From Actinospineispora acaciae DSM 45401 (lineage in GTDB: Bacteria > Actinomycetota > Actinomycetes > Mycobacteriales > Pseudonocardiaceae), in the NCBI RefSeq assembly GCF_000620785.1, contig NZ_JIAI01000002.1, positions 248,001 to 312,000 of the forward strand: a stretch of 64,000 nucleotides of DNA. Reading direction: 5' to 3'. Shown here piece after piece: positions 16,253 through 24,903 of this stretch; positions within the stretch are counted from its first letter, which is position 1; each line of letters starts with the position of its first letter. The translations under genes and the position numbers were made by a program. The notes under the pieces were generated by a model that saw nothing but the letters and a program-made list of their open reading frames with translations, made no database searches and was not told the DNA's origin.

Positions 16253-16702
16253 GTGGACCAGCGCGAGACCAACCGGGCGATGGTCGAGCGGCTGCGCGCG
16301 AGCCCGTCGCCGCCGTATCGGGATCGCCGGCCGGTGCCGAGGGTGATCGACGTGGTGGGCCGGCGCAGTGGCCGCCCGCGCCCGTTCCCGGTCAACGTCA
16401 CGGCCGTCGACGGACGGCTCTACGCCTGCTCGTCGACGCGGGCGCGGGACTGGGTGCGCAACCTGCTCGCGGCCGGCGGCTGCCGCATCGAGCGCGACGG
16501 CCCTGCCGGCGGCGACACCGAGCGGCGGCCGGTGTTGGTGGACGGGCGGGAGGCGGCGGCGGTGCTGGCGACCTACCTGCCGCTGGCCGGGTTCCGGGAC
16601 CCGCTGCTGCCGTTCGAGCCCGACGCGCCCGTCGAGGAGATCGAGCGGCACGTCGGCTCGGTCGCCGTCATCCGCTTCGACCCGGTGAAGCCCGTGAGCT
16701 AG
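16253..16702 (+). CDS. Ddn-like deazaflavin (F420)-dependent nitroreductase family protein
   Basis: A 149-residue split beta-barrel protein. IDVVGRRSGRPRPFPVNVTAVDG then LYACSSTRARDWVRNLLAAGG fits the DUF385/Ddn family (cited as adjacent parts), whose members reduce quinones or nitro-compounds with F420H2 or are close relatives of uncertain cofactor. The GTG start at 16253 has GAGGTGG upstream; the ATG at 16280 is an alternative. It is divergent from TetR and probably regulated by it. Its stop overlaps the SURF1 stop on the other strand. Confidence 0.65.
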   Translation: MDQRETNRAMVERLRASPSPPYRDRRPVPRVIDVVGRRSGRPRPFPVNVTAVDGRLYACSSTRARDWVRNLLAAGGCRIERDGPAGGDTERRPVLVDGREAAAVLATYLPLAGFRDPLLPFEPDAPVEEIERHVGSVAVIRFDPVKPVS

Positions 16703-17517
16703 AAGCGGGCCTTGCCGTAGCGCTCCGCAAGCGTGTCGACCTCGGGCTCGGGCTCGTCCGTCGGCTCGGCGGGGGCGCGCGGGTCCGGGCCGCCGCCCCG
16801 GCGTTGCAGCAGCTCCAGCCGGACGAAGTAGACGAGCCCGAACAGCGCCATCGCGCCGAACGTGAGCCACTGCCAGGCGTAGGACAGGAACGGGCCGCTG
16901 TCGGTCTCGGGCAGCGGCAGCACCCCGAGCCCGCCGGGCTGGCCGTCCACCAGCTGCAGGTACCCGCCGGTCAGCGGCTGGCCGGTCACGCTTGCGAGCT
17001 GGCGGCTGTCGGCGGCGTAGAGCTGGCGGCGCCCGTCGACGGTGAGCGGCGGGCGCTGTTGCGGGTCGTTCTCGTCCAGCCGGATCCGCCCGGTGAGCGT
17101 GACCGGGCCGTCCGGGGCCGCCGCGAAGTCGGCGACCTGCTGGCCCCGGCCGGGGCGCACGTACCCCCGGTCCACGGTGACCAGCCTGCCCTCGTCGGTG
17201 CGGAACGCGGTGAGCACCTCGAACGCCGGGCGCCCCTCCACGACGCGCAGCCGCACCAGCGCCTCGTCCGAGGGCAGGTAGCGCCCGCGCACGGTGGCCT
17301 GCCGCCACACCATGTCCGGCGCCGGCGCCGGGCCGGGGACCAGCTCGGCCAGCGGCGCCGGCCGGTGGGCGTAGGAGGCGGCGATCGCGTCGTTCTGCGC
17401 CTCCCGCTCGGCGTTGCGGCGGAACTGCCAGGGCGCGAGCAGCGTGTAGCAGGCCACCGCGAACCCGATGACGACCAGGACGAACGCCACCCAACCCGGC
17501 TTGAACAGGAACCGCAC
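16699..17517 (-). CDS. SURF1-family protein
   Basis: A 272-residue protein with one transmembrane helix at each end (FLFKPGWVAFVLVVIGFAVA and SYAWQWLTFGAMALFGLVYF) enclosing an extracytoplasmic domain with VRGRYLP and the VDRGYV motif, the classical SURF1 arrangement. SURF1 assists cytochrome c oxidase assembly, probably heme a insertion. Neighbourhood with cobD and the tyrosine phosphatase matches M. tuberculosis Rv2235. GTG start at 17517. The 3' end touches the reductase gene from the other strand. Confidence 0.9.
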   Translation of the reverse strand: MRFLFKPGWVAFVLVVIGFAVACYTLLAPWQFRRNAEREAQNDAIAASYAHRPAPLAELVPGPAPAPDMVWRQATVRGRYLPSDEALVRLRVVEGRPAFEVLTAFRTDEGRLVTVDRGYVRPGRGQQVADFAAAPDGPVTLTGRIRLDENDPQQRPPLTVDGRRQLYAADSRQLASVTGQPLTGGYLQLVDGQPGGLGVLPLPETDSGPFLSYAWQWLTFGAMALFGLVYFVRLELLQRRGGGPDPRAPAEPTDEPEPEVDTLAERYGKARF

Positions 17518-17521
17518 GCCT

Positions 17522-18385
17522 CTACGGTATGCCGCCGGCGAGGCGCAGCGCGGATCGGGCGGCGGCGATCGCCTGGCCGGCGTACCCGCGCCCGAACAGC
17601 ACCACGTGCACCAGCAGCGGGAACATCTGGTGCAGGCCCACGCGCTCGGCCCAGCCGGCGGCCAGCGGGGTGACCTCCCGGTAGCCCGCGAGCACGGACT
17701 CCAGGTGCGGGCAGCCGAACAGAGCGAGCATGGCCAGGTCCGTCTCGGGGTGACCACCGTGCGCAGCCGGGTCGATCACCCAGGCCTCTGTGCGGCCGTC
17801 CCGGGCGCTCCAGCAGACGTTGCCGGACCACAGGTCGCCGTGCAGCCGCGCCGGCTCCACCGGCGGCCCGGCTACCTCGGGCAGCACGGCGCAGGCCGCC
17901 TCCACGGTGGCCACCTCGTCGGCGGCGAGCTGGCCGTCGTCGCTGGCCGTCCGCAGGTACGGCAGCACCCGGTGCTCGGCGTACCAGCTCGGCCAGTTGG
18001 TACCGGCGACGTTGCGCATCGGCGCGAGCCCGATCCGGGCGTCCACCGGCCCGCCCGGCGGCGCGGCGCCGAACGCGGGCGCGCCGGCCAGGTGCAGCCG
18101 CGCCAGCCGGGCGCCGAAGCGTGCCGCGGCCTCGGCATCCGGCGGCGCGGGCGGCAGGTACTCCAGCAGCAGCCACCGCTCGTCGTGGCCGATCACGGCG
18201 GGGACCGGGACCTCGGACGGCCCGGCCAGCCAGCGCAGCCCGGCCACCTCCGCGTCGACCTGGCCGGGCGTGGACTTGAGCAACGCCAACCGCCCGTCGG
18301 CGAGCGCGACGGTGCCGTCCGGGCGCACCTCGCGCGGCGGCGAACCGGCCAGCCGGCGCACCACCGCGGCCCGGTCGCGGCTCAC
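17522..18385 (-). CDS. fructosamine kinase family protein
   Basis: A 287-residue kinase-fold protein. LKSTPGQVDAEVAGLRWL holds the ATP-binding Lys and Glu; PARLHGDLWSGNV is the catalytic loop and VIDPAAHGGHPETDLAML the metal-binding Asp motif, both diagnostic of fructosamine-3-kinase/ketosamine-3-kinase proteins. Such enzymes phosphorylate ketoamines on glycated proteins or small molecules and may act in deglycation. It overlaps the tyrosine phosphatase gene by 4 bp and is probably co-transcribed with it. Confidence 0.9.
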   Translation of the reverse strand: MSRDRAAVVRRLAGSPPREVRPDGTVALADGRLALLKSTPGQVDAEVAGLRWLAGPSEVPVPAVIGHDERWLLLEYLPPAPPDAEAAARFGARLARLHLAGAPAFGAAPPGGPVDARIGLAPMRNVAGTNWPSWYAEHRVLPYLRTASDDGQLAADEVATVEAACAVLPEVAGPPVEPARLHGDLWSGNVCWSARDGRTEAWVIDPAAHGGHPETDLAMLALFGCPHLESVLAGYREVTPLAAGWAERVGLHQMFPLLVHVVLFGRGYAGQAIAAARSALRLAGGIP

Positions 18386-18870
18386 GACACCCGTTCGCGC
18401 GTCCAGCCGAGCAGGCCCGGCATGGCCGCCTCCACCATCGCCAGCACCTCGTCGAAGCCCTGGTCACCGCCGTAGTACGGGTCGGGAAGCTCCGCCCCGG
18501 CCGGAGCGGCGGGGTCGAACGAGCGCAGCAGCCGTACCTTCTCCGCGGCCTCCCGCCCGCCGAGGACCCTGGTCAGCGCGGCCACGTGCTCGTCGGTGGC
18601 GGCCACCAGCAGGTCCGCCTCCAGGTGCTCGGGGTTGACCTGGCGCGCCACGTGGCCGGTCGGGTAGCCGTGCCGGCCCAGCACCTCCACGGCGCGCTCG
18701 TCGGCCGGGTCGCCGGCGTGCCACGGCCCGGTGCCGGCGCTGGTCACCCGCACCCGGTCGGCCAGCCCGGCGCGGTCCAGCTCGGTGGCGAACACCTTCT
18801 CCGCGATCGGCGAGCGGCAGATGTTGCCGGTGCAGACGAAGCACACGTGCAGCAGTTTCGGATCACCCAC
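18382..18870 (-). CDS. ptpA: low-molecular-weight protein tyrosine phosphatase (PtpA-like)
   Basis: A 162-residue LMW-PTP. The P-loop VCTGNICRSP holds the nucleophile Cys13 and Arg19, and LPDPYYG provides the catalytic general acid Asp. It is the counterpart of M. tuberculosis PtpA (Rv2234) by position next to SURF1 and cobD. It dephosphorylates phosphotyrosine; physiological targets cannot be read from sequence. GTG start; a promoter should lie between 18870 and 18960. Confidence 0.93.
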   Translation of the reverse strand: MGDPKLLHVCFVCTGNICRSPIAEKVFATELDRAGLADRVRVTSAGTGPWHAGDPADERAVEVLGRHGYPTGHVARQVNPEHLEADLLVAATDEHVAALTRVLGGREAAEKVRLLRSFDPAAPAGAELPDPYYGGDQGFDEVLAMVEAAMPGLLGWTRERVS

Positions 18871-18960
18871 CCGAGCAGTCTGACCGACGCTCCACCGTGG
18901 TGCTCAGCGCCACCCATTGGTGTCCCGCCGTAGACCACCCGGCCGCGGTAGAAGGGACGT

Positions 18961-19254
18961 ATGGCCGAGTTGGCGGTGTTGGGGATCTTCCTCGGGCTGT
19001 GGCGCGCGTTGGCCGCGAGCGCCGGTATGCGGCGCGATCACACCGAGACGATGTGGAGTTGGTCGCTGGTTGGTGTTTCCGTGTTACTTGCCCTCACCGC
19101 CACCTTCCCGAGCAGCCTGACCGACCCGACCGCGCCGCCGTGCTCCCGGCCGACGTCCTGCCCAGCCCGACCGCAGGCCCAGGACATCCCCCGGATGCGC
19201 GGCCCCGTGGTGGGCGACCCCGGGCTGCCGATGCCCGTGCAGCTCACCGGATAA
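18961..19254 (+). CDS. small hypothetical membrane protein
   Basis: A 97-residue open frame with two short hydrophobic stretches (LAVLGIFLGLWRALAASA and WSLVGVSVLLALTATF) and a Pro-rich polar C-terminus with two Cys. AAGGGA lies just before the ATG. I recognise no family. It could be real (divergent from ptpA) or a chance frame in the 440-bp gap before the MauE-like gene. Confidence 0.4.
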   Translation: MAELAVLGIFLGLWRALAASAGMRRDHTETMWSWSLVGVSVLLALTATFPSSLTDPTAPPCSRPTSCPARPQAQDIPRMRGPVVGDPGLPMPVQLTG

Positions 19255-19310
19255 CGCACGATCGGACCCTGCGGGGAACCGGAGGTGCCCGAAGCGCGAC
19301 ACTGACCACG

Positions 19311-19817
19311 ATGAACGTCGTGAAAACCGCGCCGGCCCGGCCGGTGCACGGATGGTTGGCCTTGCTGGCCCGGCTGATCCTGGCGGGAGTCTGGATCGCC
19401 GCCGGGTTGTCCAAGATCACAGACCTGAACGAGTCGGTGCGCGCGGTGCGTGCCTACCGCCTGCTGCCCGAGCCGGCCGCCCAGGTGGTGGGTGCCGGGT
19501 TGCCCATGGTGGAGCTGCTGCTCGGGCTGTTGTTGCTGGTCGGAGCGGTGGTGCGGGCGTCGGCGGTGATCTCGGCGGTGCTGATGCTCGGCTTCGTGAT
19601 AGGCATAGCGTCTGCATGGGCGCGGGGGTTGCGCATCGACTGCGGCTGCTTCGGCTCGGGTGGCGAGCTGGCCGCCGGGGAGAGCCCGAACTACGGCTGG
19701 GACCTGGTCAGGGACGGTGCGCTGTTCGTCCTCGCGCTCGCGCTGGCGCGGTGGCCGTCCGGGTACCTCGCCGTTGACGGCCTGCTCGCGGGTGGGCGGA
19801 AGGAGGAGCGGCCATGA
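19311..19817 (+). CDS. MauE/DoxX-like membrane protein
   Basis: A 168-residue protein with four predicted membrane helices. ARLILAGVWIAAGLSKITDL is the typical DoxX/MauE first helix and IDCGCFG the conserved Cys motif between later helices. Members act in redox relays, often as partners of extracytoplasmic thioredoxin-like proteins. That fits here, because the following DsbA-like gene overlaps it by 4 bp. Upstream frame extension is ignored; the ATG at 19311 gives the correct family start. Confidence 0.85.
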   Translation: MNVVKTAPARPVHGWLALLARLILAGVWIAAGLSKITDLNESVRAVRAYRLLPEPAAQVVGAGLPMVELLLGLLLLVGAVVRASAVISAVLMLGFVIGIASAWARGLRIDCGCFGSGGELAAGESPNYGWDLVRDGALFVLALALARWPSGYLAVDGLLAGGRKEERP

Positions 19818-20518
19818 TGATGGCCAAGAAGAACCGCCGGCGGCCCAAGCCCGTGGCGGTCCAGCAGCGCGGGCCGTCGATGGGGATGATCATCGGCGTG
19901 GTGGTCGTGGTGCTGTTCGCCGGCGCCGTGGGTTTCGGCATCTACTGGACGCAGCAGCAGAACACGGTGGCCGCCGCGGCGAACACGCCGGCGGGCGCCG
20001 TTGCCGACGGGGTGCCGGTCGGGCGCGCGGACGCGCCCGCCACCGTGGACGTCTACCTGGACTTCCAGTGCCCGGTCTGCCAGCGCTACGAGCAGCAGTC
20101 CGGCCCGACGCTGGAGGGGTTCGTCGCCAGCGGCGCGGCCCGCGTGGTGTACCACCCGGTCGCCTTCCTGGACAGGGTGTCCGGCGGGTACTCCAGCCGC
20201 GCCTCGGCGGCCGCCGGCTGCGCGTCCGTCGCCGGGGTGTTCCCGCCGTTCCTGAAGTCGATGTTCGCCAACCAACCGCCCGAAGGCGGCAGCGGCCTGC
20301 CCGCCGACCGGATCATCGCGCTCGGCCAGCAGGCCGGCGCCGGGCCGGACTTCGCCCAGTGCGTCAACGCGAAGACCTACGCGCCGTGGACGGCCTCGCT
20401 CACCGACGCCGCGTCCAAGGCCGGCGTCAACGCCACCCCCACCGTCAAGGTCAACGGCCAGGACATCGACAACACCGACCAGGCGCTGCGCCAGGCGGTG
20501 GAGGCCGCGAAGAAGTGA
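19814..20518 (+). CDS. membrane-anchored DsbA-like thioredoxin-fold protein
   Basis: A 234-residue protein with a basic N-terminus, one membrane helix (MGMIIGVVVVVLFAGAVGFG) and an extracytoplasmic thioredoxin/DsbA domain. The active site is Cys86-Pro-Val-Cys89 in LDFQCPVCQRY, and VNATPTVKVNG gives the cis-Pro loop. It overlaps the MauE-like gene before it and the VOC gene after it. It is probably an extracellular thiol oxidase or isomerase whose electron partner is the MauE-like protein. A second such redox pair (DsbA-VKOR) lies at 56.1 kb. Confidence 0.9.
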   Translation: MMMAKKNRRRPKPVAVQQRGPSMGMIIGVVVVVLFAGAVGFGIYWTQQQNTVAAAANTPAGAVADGVPVGRADAPATVDVYLDFQCPVCQRYEQQSGPTLEGFVASGAARVVYHPVAFLDRVSGGYSSRASAAAGCASVAGVFPPFLKSMFANQPPEGGSGLPADRIIALGQQAGAGPDFAQCVNAKTYAPWTASLTDAASKAGVNATPTVKVNGQDIDNTDQALRQAVEAAKK

Positions 20519-20874
20519 CCACCGACACCCCGAGGTTCGCGCCGATCTTCCCGGTCGCCGACCTCGCCCGCGCGCTGGAGCACTACCGCGCGCTGGGCTT
20601 CGACGTGGAGCCGTATGAGGACGGCGAGGAGTACGGCTTCGCCGAGCGGGACGGTGCCCAGATCCACTTCTCGGTGCAGCGCGACCTGGATCCGAAGGTC
20701 GGCGCGGCGGCGGCGTACCTGTACGTGGCCGATGCGGACGCGCTGGCCGAGCAGTGGAGCCGACCCGGCATCGGTGGGAAGACCCTGCCGGCCCAGGACA
20801 CCGACTACGGGATGCGCGAGGGCGCGCACATCGACCCGGACAACAACCTGATCAGGTTCGGCTCGGGCCGGTGA
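20515..20874 (+). CDS. VOC-family protein (bleomycin-resistance-like)
   Basis: A 119-residue vicinal-oxygen-chelate protein: FAPIFPVADLARALEHYRALGFDVEPY at the N-terminus (parts), IHFSVQRDLD in the middle and IDPDNNLIRFG at the end. The sequence is closest in form to drug-binding bleomycin-resistance proteins, which sequester rather than catalyse. The GTG start overlaps the DsbA-like stop. Its 3' end overlaps the opposite methyltransferase gene by 23 bp. Confidence 0.85.
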   Translation: MTTDTPRFAPIFPVADLARALEHYRALGFDVEPYEDGEEYGFAERDGAQIHFSVQRDLDPKVGAAAAYLYVADADALAEQWSRPGIGGKTLPAQDTDYGMREGAHIDPDNNLIRFGSGR

Positions 20875-21502
20875 GCCGGGCGAAGTAGGCGAACGGCGGG
20901 CCGACCACCCGTTCGACCCGCAGGCCGGCCAGCGTCGCGTACCGGGCCAGGGCCGCGCGCCGTACCTGGTGGCGGTCGAAGAACTCGCCGACGACGAGGC
21001 GTCCGCCCGGTTTCAGGACGCGTTCCAGTTCGAGCAGGGTGAGGCCGGGGCTGGGGATCTCGCCGAGTGCGGTCACGAGGTAGGCGGCGTCGAAGGTGTC
21101 GGTCGGGAACGGCAGGCGCTGGGCGTCGGCCCTGGTCGGGACGATGTTGGTCAGGCCGAGGTCGGTCGCGCGGCGCATCACGTGGTCGAGCATGTCCTGT
21201 TGGATGTCGACGATGTCCAGGCGGCCGGCCGGGCCCAGCGCGCGGGCCACCGGCAGCGACTGGAGGCCGGTTCCGGGGCCGATCTCCAGGATCCGGTCGC
21301 CGGGGGCGGGGCGGAGCAGGCCGTCCAGGCGGCGTTGGGTCAGGAACGGCAGCGGCAGGTCGAGCAGCCGGCGTTGCGCGTAGGGGTACGGCGCGGCGTC
21401 CAACGCCCACCACGACCAGGCCGCCGCCGCGCCGACGGCGCCCGCCGCGAGCGCCCAGCCCGTTCGCTGACGCCGCCGTACACGATGATCACGAGTTCGC
21501 AC
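20852..21502 (-). CDS. class I SAM-dependent methyltransferase with N-terminal membrane segment
   Basis: A 216-residue protein. After a hydrophobic segment (WALAAGAVGAAAAWSWWAL) comes a Rossmann methyltransferase domain with ILEIGPGTG (SAM-binding motif I), LDIVDIQQDML (motif II), FDAAYLVTALGEIP and LKPGGRLVVGEFF. It resembles UbiE/Coq5-type enzymes. Substrate unknown; the membrane segment suggests a lipid or quinone-like substrate. It is convergent with the VOC gene and a separate unit from the TetR gene upstream. Confidence 0.85.
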   Translation of the reverse strand: MRTRDHRVRRRQRTGWALAAGAVGAAAAWSWWALDAAPYPYAQRRLLDLPLPFLTQRRLDGLLRPAPGDRILEIGPGTGLQSLPVARALGPAGRLDIVDIQQDMLDHVMRRATDLGLTNIVPTRADAQRLPFPTDTFDAAYLVTALGEIPSPGLTLLELERVLKPGGRLVVGEFFDRHQVRRAALARYATLAGLRVERVVGPPFAYFARLTGPSRT

Positions 21503-21557
21503 CCCGGCGACGCTAACCGGCCGATGCTGAGAGATCGCCCAGCCGTCAGCCCAGCCG

Positions 21558-22238
21558 TCAGCCCGGGCGCTGGTCGCGCAGCAGGGTGACCAGCTCGGCG
21601 GCCTGCCGGGACAGCGGGCGGATCACCGGCAGCCGGGACAGGCGGACCAGGCGGGCGACCATCGGCACCGTGTGGTCGATCAGCGCGCGGGTGCGGGCGG
21701 TGCCGGGGGAGGAGTCGTGCACCCAGTAGAGGACCACGCCGAGCTGGTAGAGCCAGAGCAGCTCGGGCAGGGTGGCCGCCAGCTCGCCGCCCACCCGCGT
21801 CGAGGAGCCGTCGATCAGCTCCCGGAACAGCGCGATCGCGGCATCCTTGGCCGGCGCGGAGGCCTCGCTGAACGGGGACAGCGGGTTGCCCGGCCGCGCG
21901 GCGGTGGCGAAGAACGAGCCGGCGAACTCCTGGTACGGCTCGGCGGCGGCCAGCCAGGCCAGCAGTGTGGCGCGCAGCCGCTCGGCGAAGTCCGTGCTGG
22001 CCGCGAAGGCCTCGGCGCAGCCGGCCGCCTGTTCGGCCACCAACTGGTCGTAGAAGCCCTGGACCAGCTCCTCCTTCGAGGAGAAGTAGTAGTACGCGTT
22101 GCCCACCGAGACCCCGGCGCTAGCCGCCACCGCGCGCATCGTGGTGCCCTGGTAGCCCTGCTCGCGGAACAGCCGCAGCGCGGCCGACACGATCTGCTCC
22201 CGGGTCCGCTCCGACTTGCGCGGCCGCGTGCCCGTCAT
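21558..22238 (-). CDS. TetR-family regulator
   Basis: A 226-residue TetR regulator. The HTH region is TMRAVAASAGVSVGNAYYYFSSKEELV, with the strongly conserved Y-F-x-S/K-E/L pattern. ATG at 22238 overlaps the preceding membrane-protein stop by 4 bp, so both are transcribed from the promoter near 22630, which holds a TTTT-GAAC-GT-GTTC-GAAA palindrome. Ligand is unknown; the C-terminal domain is of the type found with membrane or lipid genes. Confidence 0.9.
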   Translation of the reverse strand: MTGTRPRKSERTREQIVSAALRLFREQGYQGTTMRAVAASAGVSVGNAYYYFSSKEELVQGFYDQLVAEQAAGCAEAFAASTDFAERLRATLLAWLAAAEPYQEFAGSFFATAARPGNPLSPFSEASAPAKDAAIALFRELIDGSSTRVGGELAATLPELLWLYQLGVVLYWVHDSSPGTARTRALIDHTVPMVARLVRLSRLPVIRPLSRQAAELVTLLRDQRPG

Positions 22239-22612
22239 GGCCGGGGGTGCGTCGCGGCGCGGAACTCCTGGTCGAGCGCCTCGGCGCGGCGGGCGTCGCG
22301 GATCCGGCCCAGGGCCAGCAGCGTCAGCCCGTACGCCGCGCCGAGCATGAGCAGCACCACGCCGAGCTTGGTCACCACCGCCTGCACCAGGCCGTCCACC
22401 GGCACGCCGAGCGTCGAGATCAGCGCCAGCACGCCGAGCGCCACCAGGTAGAAGCCGACGGCGACCAGCCGGGTCAGGCCCGCCGCGCGTGGCTCCGGAT
22501 AGACCTCCTCGAGCAGGGCCTGGCCGTTGCGGCGGAGGATCACCCCGACCGCGAAGGTCAGCGCCGTGCCGATGAGGAGTACCGCCAGATAGCTCACCAG
22601 AGCCGTGTTCAT
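22235..22612 (-). CDS. small membrane protein co-transcribed with TetR
   Basis: A 125-residue protein with three to four hydrophobic segments (YLAVLLIGTALTFAVGVIL, LTRLVAVGFYLVALGVLALI, LGVVLLMLGAAYGLTLLAL). I do not recognise a characterised family. ATG at 22612 is favoured by AGAGGG eight bases upstream; GTG at 22621 is possible. It is the first gene of a two-gene unit with the TetR regulator, and probably the regulator's target. Confidence 0.75.
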   Translation of the reverse strand: MNTALVSYLAVLLIGTALTFAVGVILRRNGQALLEEVYPEPRAAGLTRLVAVGFYLVALGVLALISTLGVPVDGLVQAVVTKLGVVLLMLGAAYGLTLLALGRIRDARRAEALDQEFRAATHPRP

Positions 22613-22626
22613 GGGGATCACCCTCT

Positions 22627-22644
22627 TTTTGAACGTGTTCGAAA
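22627..22644. promoter_or_regulatory. putative TetR operator
   Basis: The sequence TTTTGAAC-GT-GTTCGAAA is an 18-bp palindrome with a single arm mismatch, placed just upstream of the membrane protein/TetR unit. It is well placed for autorepression by the TetR protein encoded in the same unit. Confidence 0.5.
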
Positions 22645-22726
22645 CCTAGTGAACACCCAGGTCGGGCCGCGCGCAAGGGCGTTCGACGGTGAGCCGCGTC
22701 GCGTCCGGGCACATACGGTTGGCGGC

Positions 22727-23782
22727 ATGGACCTGCGCCACCATGGGGACGCCGAAGCCGAGCCCGGCCTGTTGGACTTCGCGGTGAACGTGCGGGGCGC
22801 GGGGCCGCCGGGGTGGCTGCGCGAGCGGCTGGTGGCCGCCGTGGACAGGCTGGGCAGCTACCCGTCCGCCGCCGACGAGCTGGCCGCCCGCCGCGCGGTG
22901 GCCGCCCGGCACGGCCGGAGCCCGGACGAGGTGCTGGTGCTGGCCGGGGTCGCCGAGGGGTTCGCGCTGCTGCCCGCGCTGCGGCCCCGGCTCGCGGCCG
23001 TGCTGCACCCCGGGTTCACCGAGCCGGAGGTCGCGCTGCGCACGGCCGGGGTCGAGGTGCGCCGGGTGCTCACCGCCGCCGCCGACGGGCACCGGCTGCA
23101 CCCGGATGACGTCCCGACCGCCGCCGACCTGGTCGTGCTGGGCAACCCGACCAACCCGACGTCCGTCCTGCACCCGGCCGAGGCGGTACGCCGGCTGGCC
23201 CGGCCAGGGCGGGTGCTGGTGGTGGACGAGGCGTTCGCCGACGCCGTCCCCGGCGAGCCCGAGTCGCTGGCCTCGGACTCGGACTCGGACACCCCGGGCC
23301 TGGTGGTGCTGCGCAGCCTGACCAAGACCTGGGCGCTGCCGGGGCTGCGCGCCGGGTACGCGCTCGGTGCCCCCGAGTTGTTGGAACGGCTGGCCGCCGC
23401 CCGACCCCCATGGCCGGTCGGCACGCTCGGGCTGGAGGCGGTGCGGGCCTGCTGCGAGCCGGCGGCGGTGGCCGAGGCGGCGGCGGTCGCCACGGAGCTG
23501 ACCGCGCACCGGGACTGGCTGGTCCACGCGCTGCGCGAGGTGCCGGGCGTGCACGTACAACTGCCGGCGGCGGGTCCGTACCTGCTGCTGCGGGTGCCGG
23601 ACGGGCCGGCGGTGCGGGACGCGCTGCGCGGGCGCGGGATCGCCGTGCGGCGCGGCGACACGTTCCCCGGGCTGGACGCCGACCACCTGCGGGTGGCGGT
23701 GCGCCCGCCGGAGCTGGCGCGGGTTCTGGTCGACGAGCTGAGCCGCGTGCTCGCGCGCTACCGTGCCCCTACGGGGCTGTGA
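22727..23782 (+). CDS. cobC: CobC-like aminotransferase (threonine-phosphate decarboxylase type)
   Basis: A 351-residue fold-type I PLP protein related to histidinol-phosphate aminotransferase. The N-terminal LRHHGD is typical of CobC, GNPTNPTSVLHP and VVDEAFAD hold the Asn and Asp that position PLP, RSLTKTWALPGLRAGY the PLP Lys, and LRVAVRP the carboxylate-binding Arg. M. tuberculosis has the equivalent at Rv2231c. Likely role is production of aminopropanol phosphate for cobalamin, consistent with cobD at 14.7 kb. Upstream frame extension to 22247 overlaps another gene and is rejected in favour of ATG 22727. Confidence 0.88.
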   Translation: MDLRHHGDAEAEPGLLDFAVNVRGAGPPGWLRERLVAAVDRLGSYPSAADELAARRAVAARHGRSPDEVLVLAGVAEGFALLPALRPRLAAVLHPGFTEPEVALRTAGVEVRRVLTAAADGHRLHPDDVPTAADLVVLGNPTNPTSVLHPAEAVRRLARPGRVLVVDEAFADAVPGEPESLASDSDSDTPGLVVLRSLTKTWALPGLRAGYALGAPELLERLAAARPPWPVGTLGLEAVRACCEPAAVAEAAAVATELTAHRDWLVHALREVPGVHVQLPAAGPYLLLRVPDGPAVRDALRGRGIAVRRGDTFPGLDADHLRVAVRPPELARVLVDELSRVLARYRAPTGL

Positions 23783-23794
23783 GAAGGGGCGAGC

Positions 23795-24829
23795 ATGCCA
23801 CTGGTCAACAACGCCATTTACATCGACGGCAAGCGCGCCGTCAAACCCGAGTCGCTGGACCAGACCTACGAGGAGCTGCGCCGCTGCCCCGACTCCGGGC
23901 ACAGCTTCTGCTGGATCGGGCTGCTGAACCCCTCCGAGGAGGAGATCCGGTCGGTGGCCGCCGAGTTCGACCTGCACCACCTCGCGGTCGAGGACGCCAT
24001 CGACGCCCACCAGCGGCCCAAGCTGGAGCGCTACGACGACACCCTGTTCGTGGTGCTGCGCCCGGCCCGGTACGTGGACCCGGTCGAGGTGGTCGAGGTC
24101 GGCGAGGTGCACCTGTTCCTCGGCCGCGACTTCGTGGTGGCCCTGCGCCACGCCCAGGAGCCCGACCTGACCCAGGTGCGCAGCCGCCTGGAGGAGAACC
24201 CCGAGCTGCTCAAGCTCGGCCCGTTCGCCGTGCTCTACACCGTGCTCGACCAGGTGGTCGACGACTACGGGCCGGTCCTGGACGGGCTGCAGAAGGACGT
24301 CGACGAGATCGAGGTCCAGGTCTTCGACGGCGACCCGGGCGCGTCGCGGCGGATCTACCAGCTCTCCCGGGAGGTCATCGAGTTCCAGCGCGCGGTGGAC
24401 CCGCTCACCGAGCTGTTGGACAACCTGCGCGACGTGCTCAAGGGCCGGGCCGGCGAGGCGGACCTGGAGCTGCGCCGGATGCTGCGCGACGTGGCCGACC
24501 ACCACGCCAGGGTGGTGGAGCGCACCGACGGCTTCCGTCAGCTCCTGACCAACATCCTCACCGTCAACGCCGCGCTGGTCGCGCAGCGCCAGAACGAGGA
24601 GATGACCCGGCTCACCGAGGCGAGCTACCAGCAGAACGAGCAGGTCAAACGCATCTCCGCGGTCGCGGCCATCCTGTTCGCCCCGACCCTGATCGCCGGC
24701 ATCTACGGCATGAACTTCACCCACATGCCCGAGATCGACTGGGCGCTGGGCTACCCGTTCGCGGTGATGCTGATGCTCATGCTCTCGCTGGGGCTCTACC
24801 TCACGTTCAAGTTCCGGAACTGGCTGTAG
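23795..24829 (+). CDS. CorA-family divalent cation transporter
   Basis: A 344-residue CorA protein. The long cytoplasmic N-domain ends in two C-terminal membrane helices, with the signature GIYGMNF followed by the loop THMPEIDWALG between them. CorA proteins are pentameric channels for Mg2+ (also Co2+, Ni2+ or Zn2+ in relatives). AGAAGGGG precedes the ATG. It lies 12 bp behind the cobC-like gene, so they may be co-transcribed; Co2+ import for cobalamin is an attractive but unproven link. Confidence 0.93.
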   Translation: MPLVNNAIYIDGKRAVKPESLDQTYEELRRCPDSGHSFCWIGLLNPSEEEIRSVAAEFDLHHLAVEDAIDAHQRPKLERYDDTLFVVLRPARYVDPVEVVEVGEVHLFLGRDFVVALRHAQEPDLTQVRSRLEENPELLKLGPFAVLYTVLDQVVDDYGPVLDGLQKDVDEIEVQVFDGDPGASRRIYQLSREVIEFQRAVDPLTELLDNLRDVLKGRAGEADLELRRMLRDVADHHARVVERTDGFRQLLTNILTVNAALVAQRQNEEMTRLTEASYQQNEQVKRISAVAAILFAPTLIAGIYGMNFTHMPEIDWALGYPFAVMLMLMLSLGLYLTFKFRNWL

Positions 24830-24903
24830 GCGCCACGGGCTACACTTTCCCGGCGCCCGTCCGGGGGTGCGCGCTGTGAGTGGCGGCTGGCTGAGGATGG
24901 CAG

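Noticed and set aside
14351..17494. Very long minus-strand reading frame (1047 codons), and similar ones at 2799-4874, 24796-28023 and 42394-43692
   Set aside because: These are open because of high GC at third positions of genes on the other strand or frame; they show no domain logic and overlap well-supported genes.
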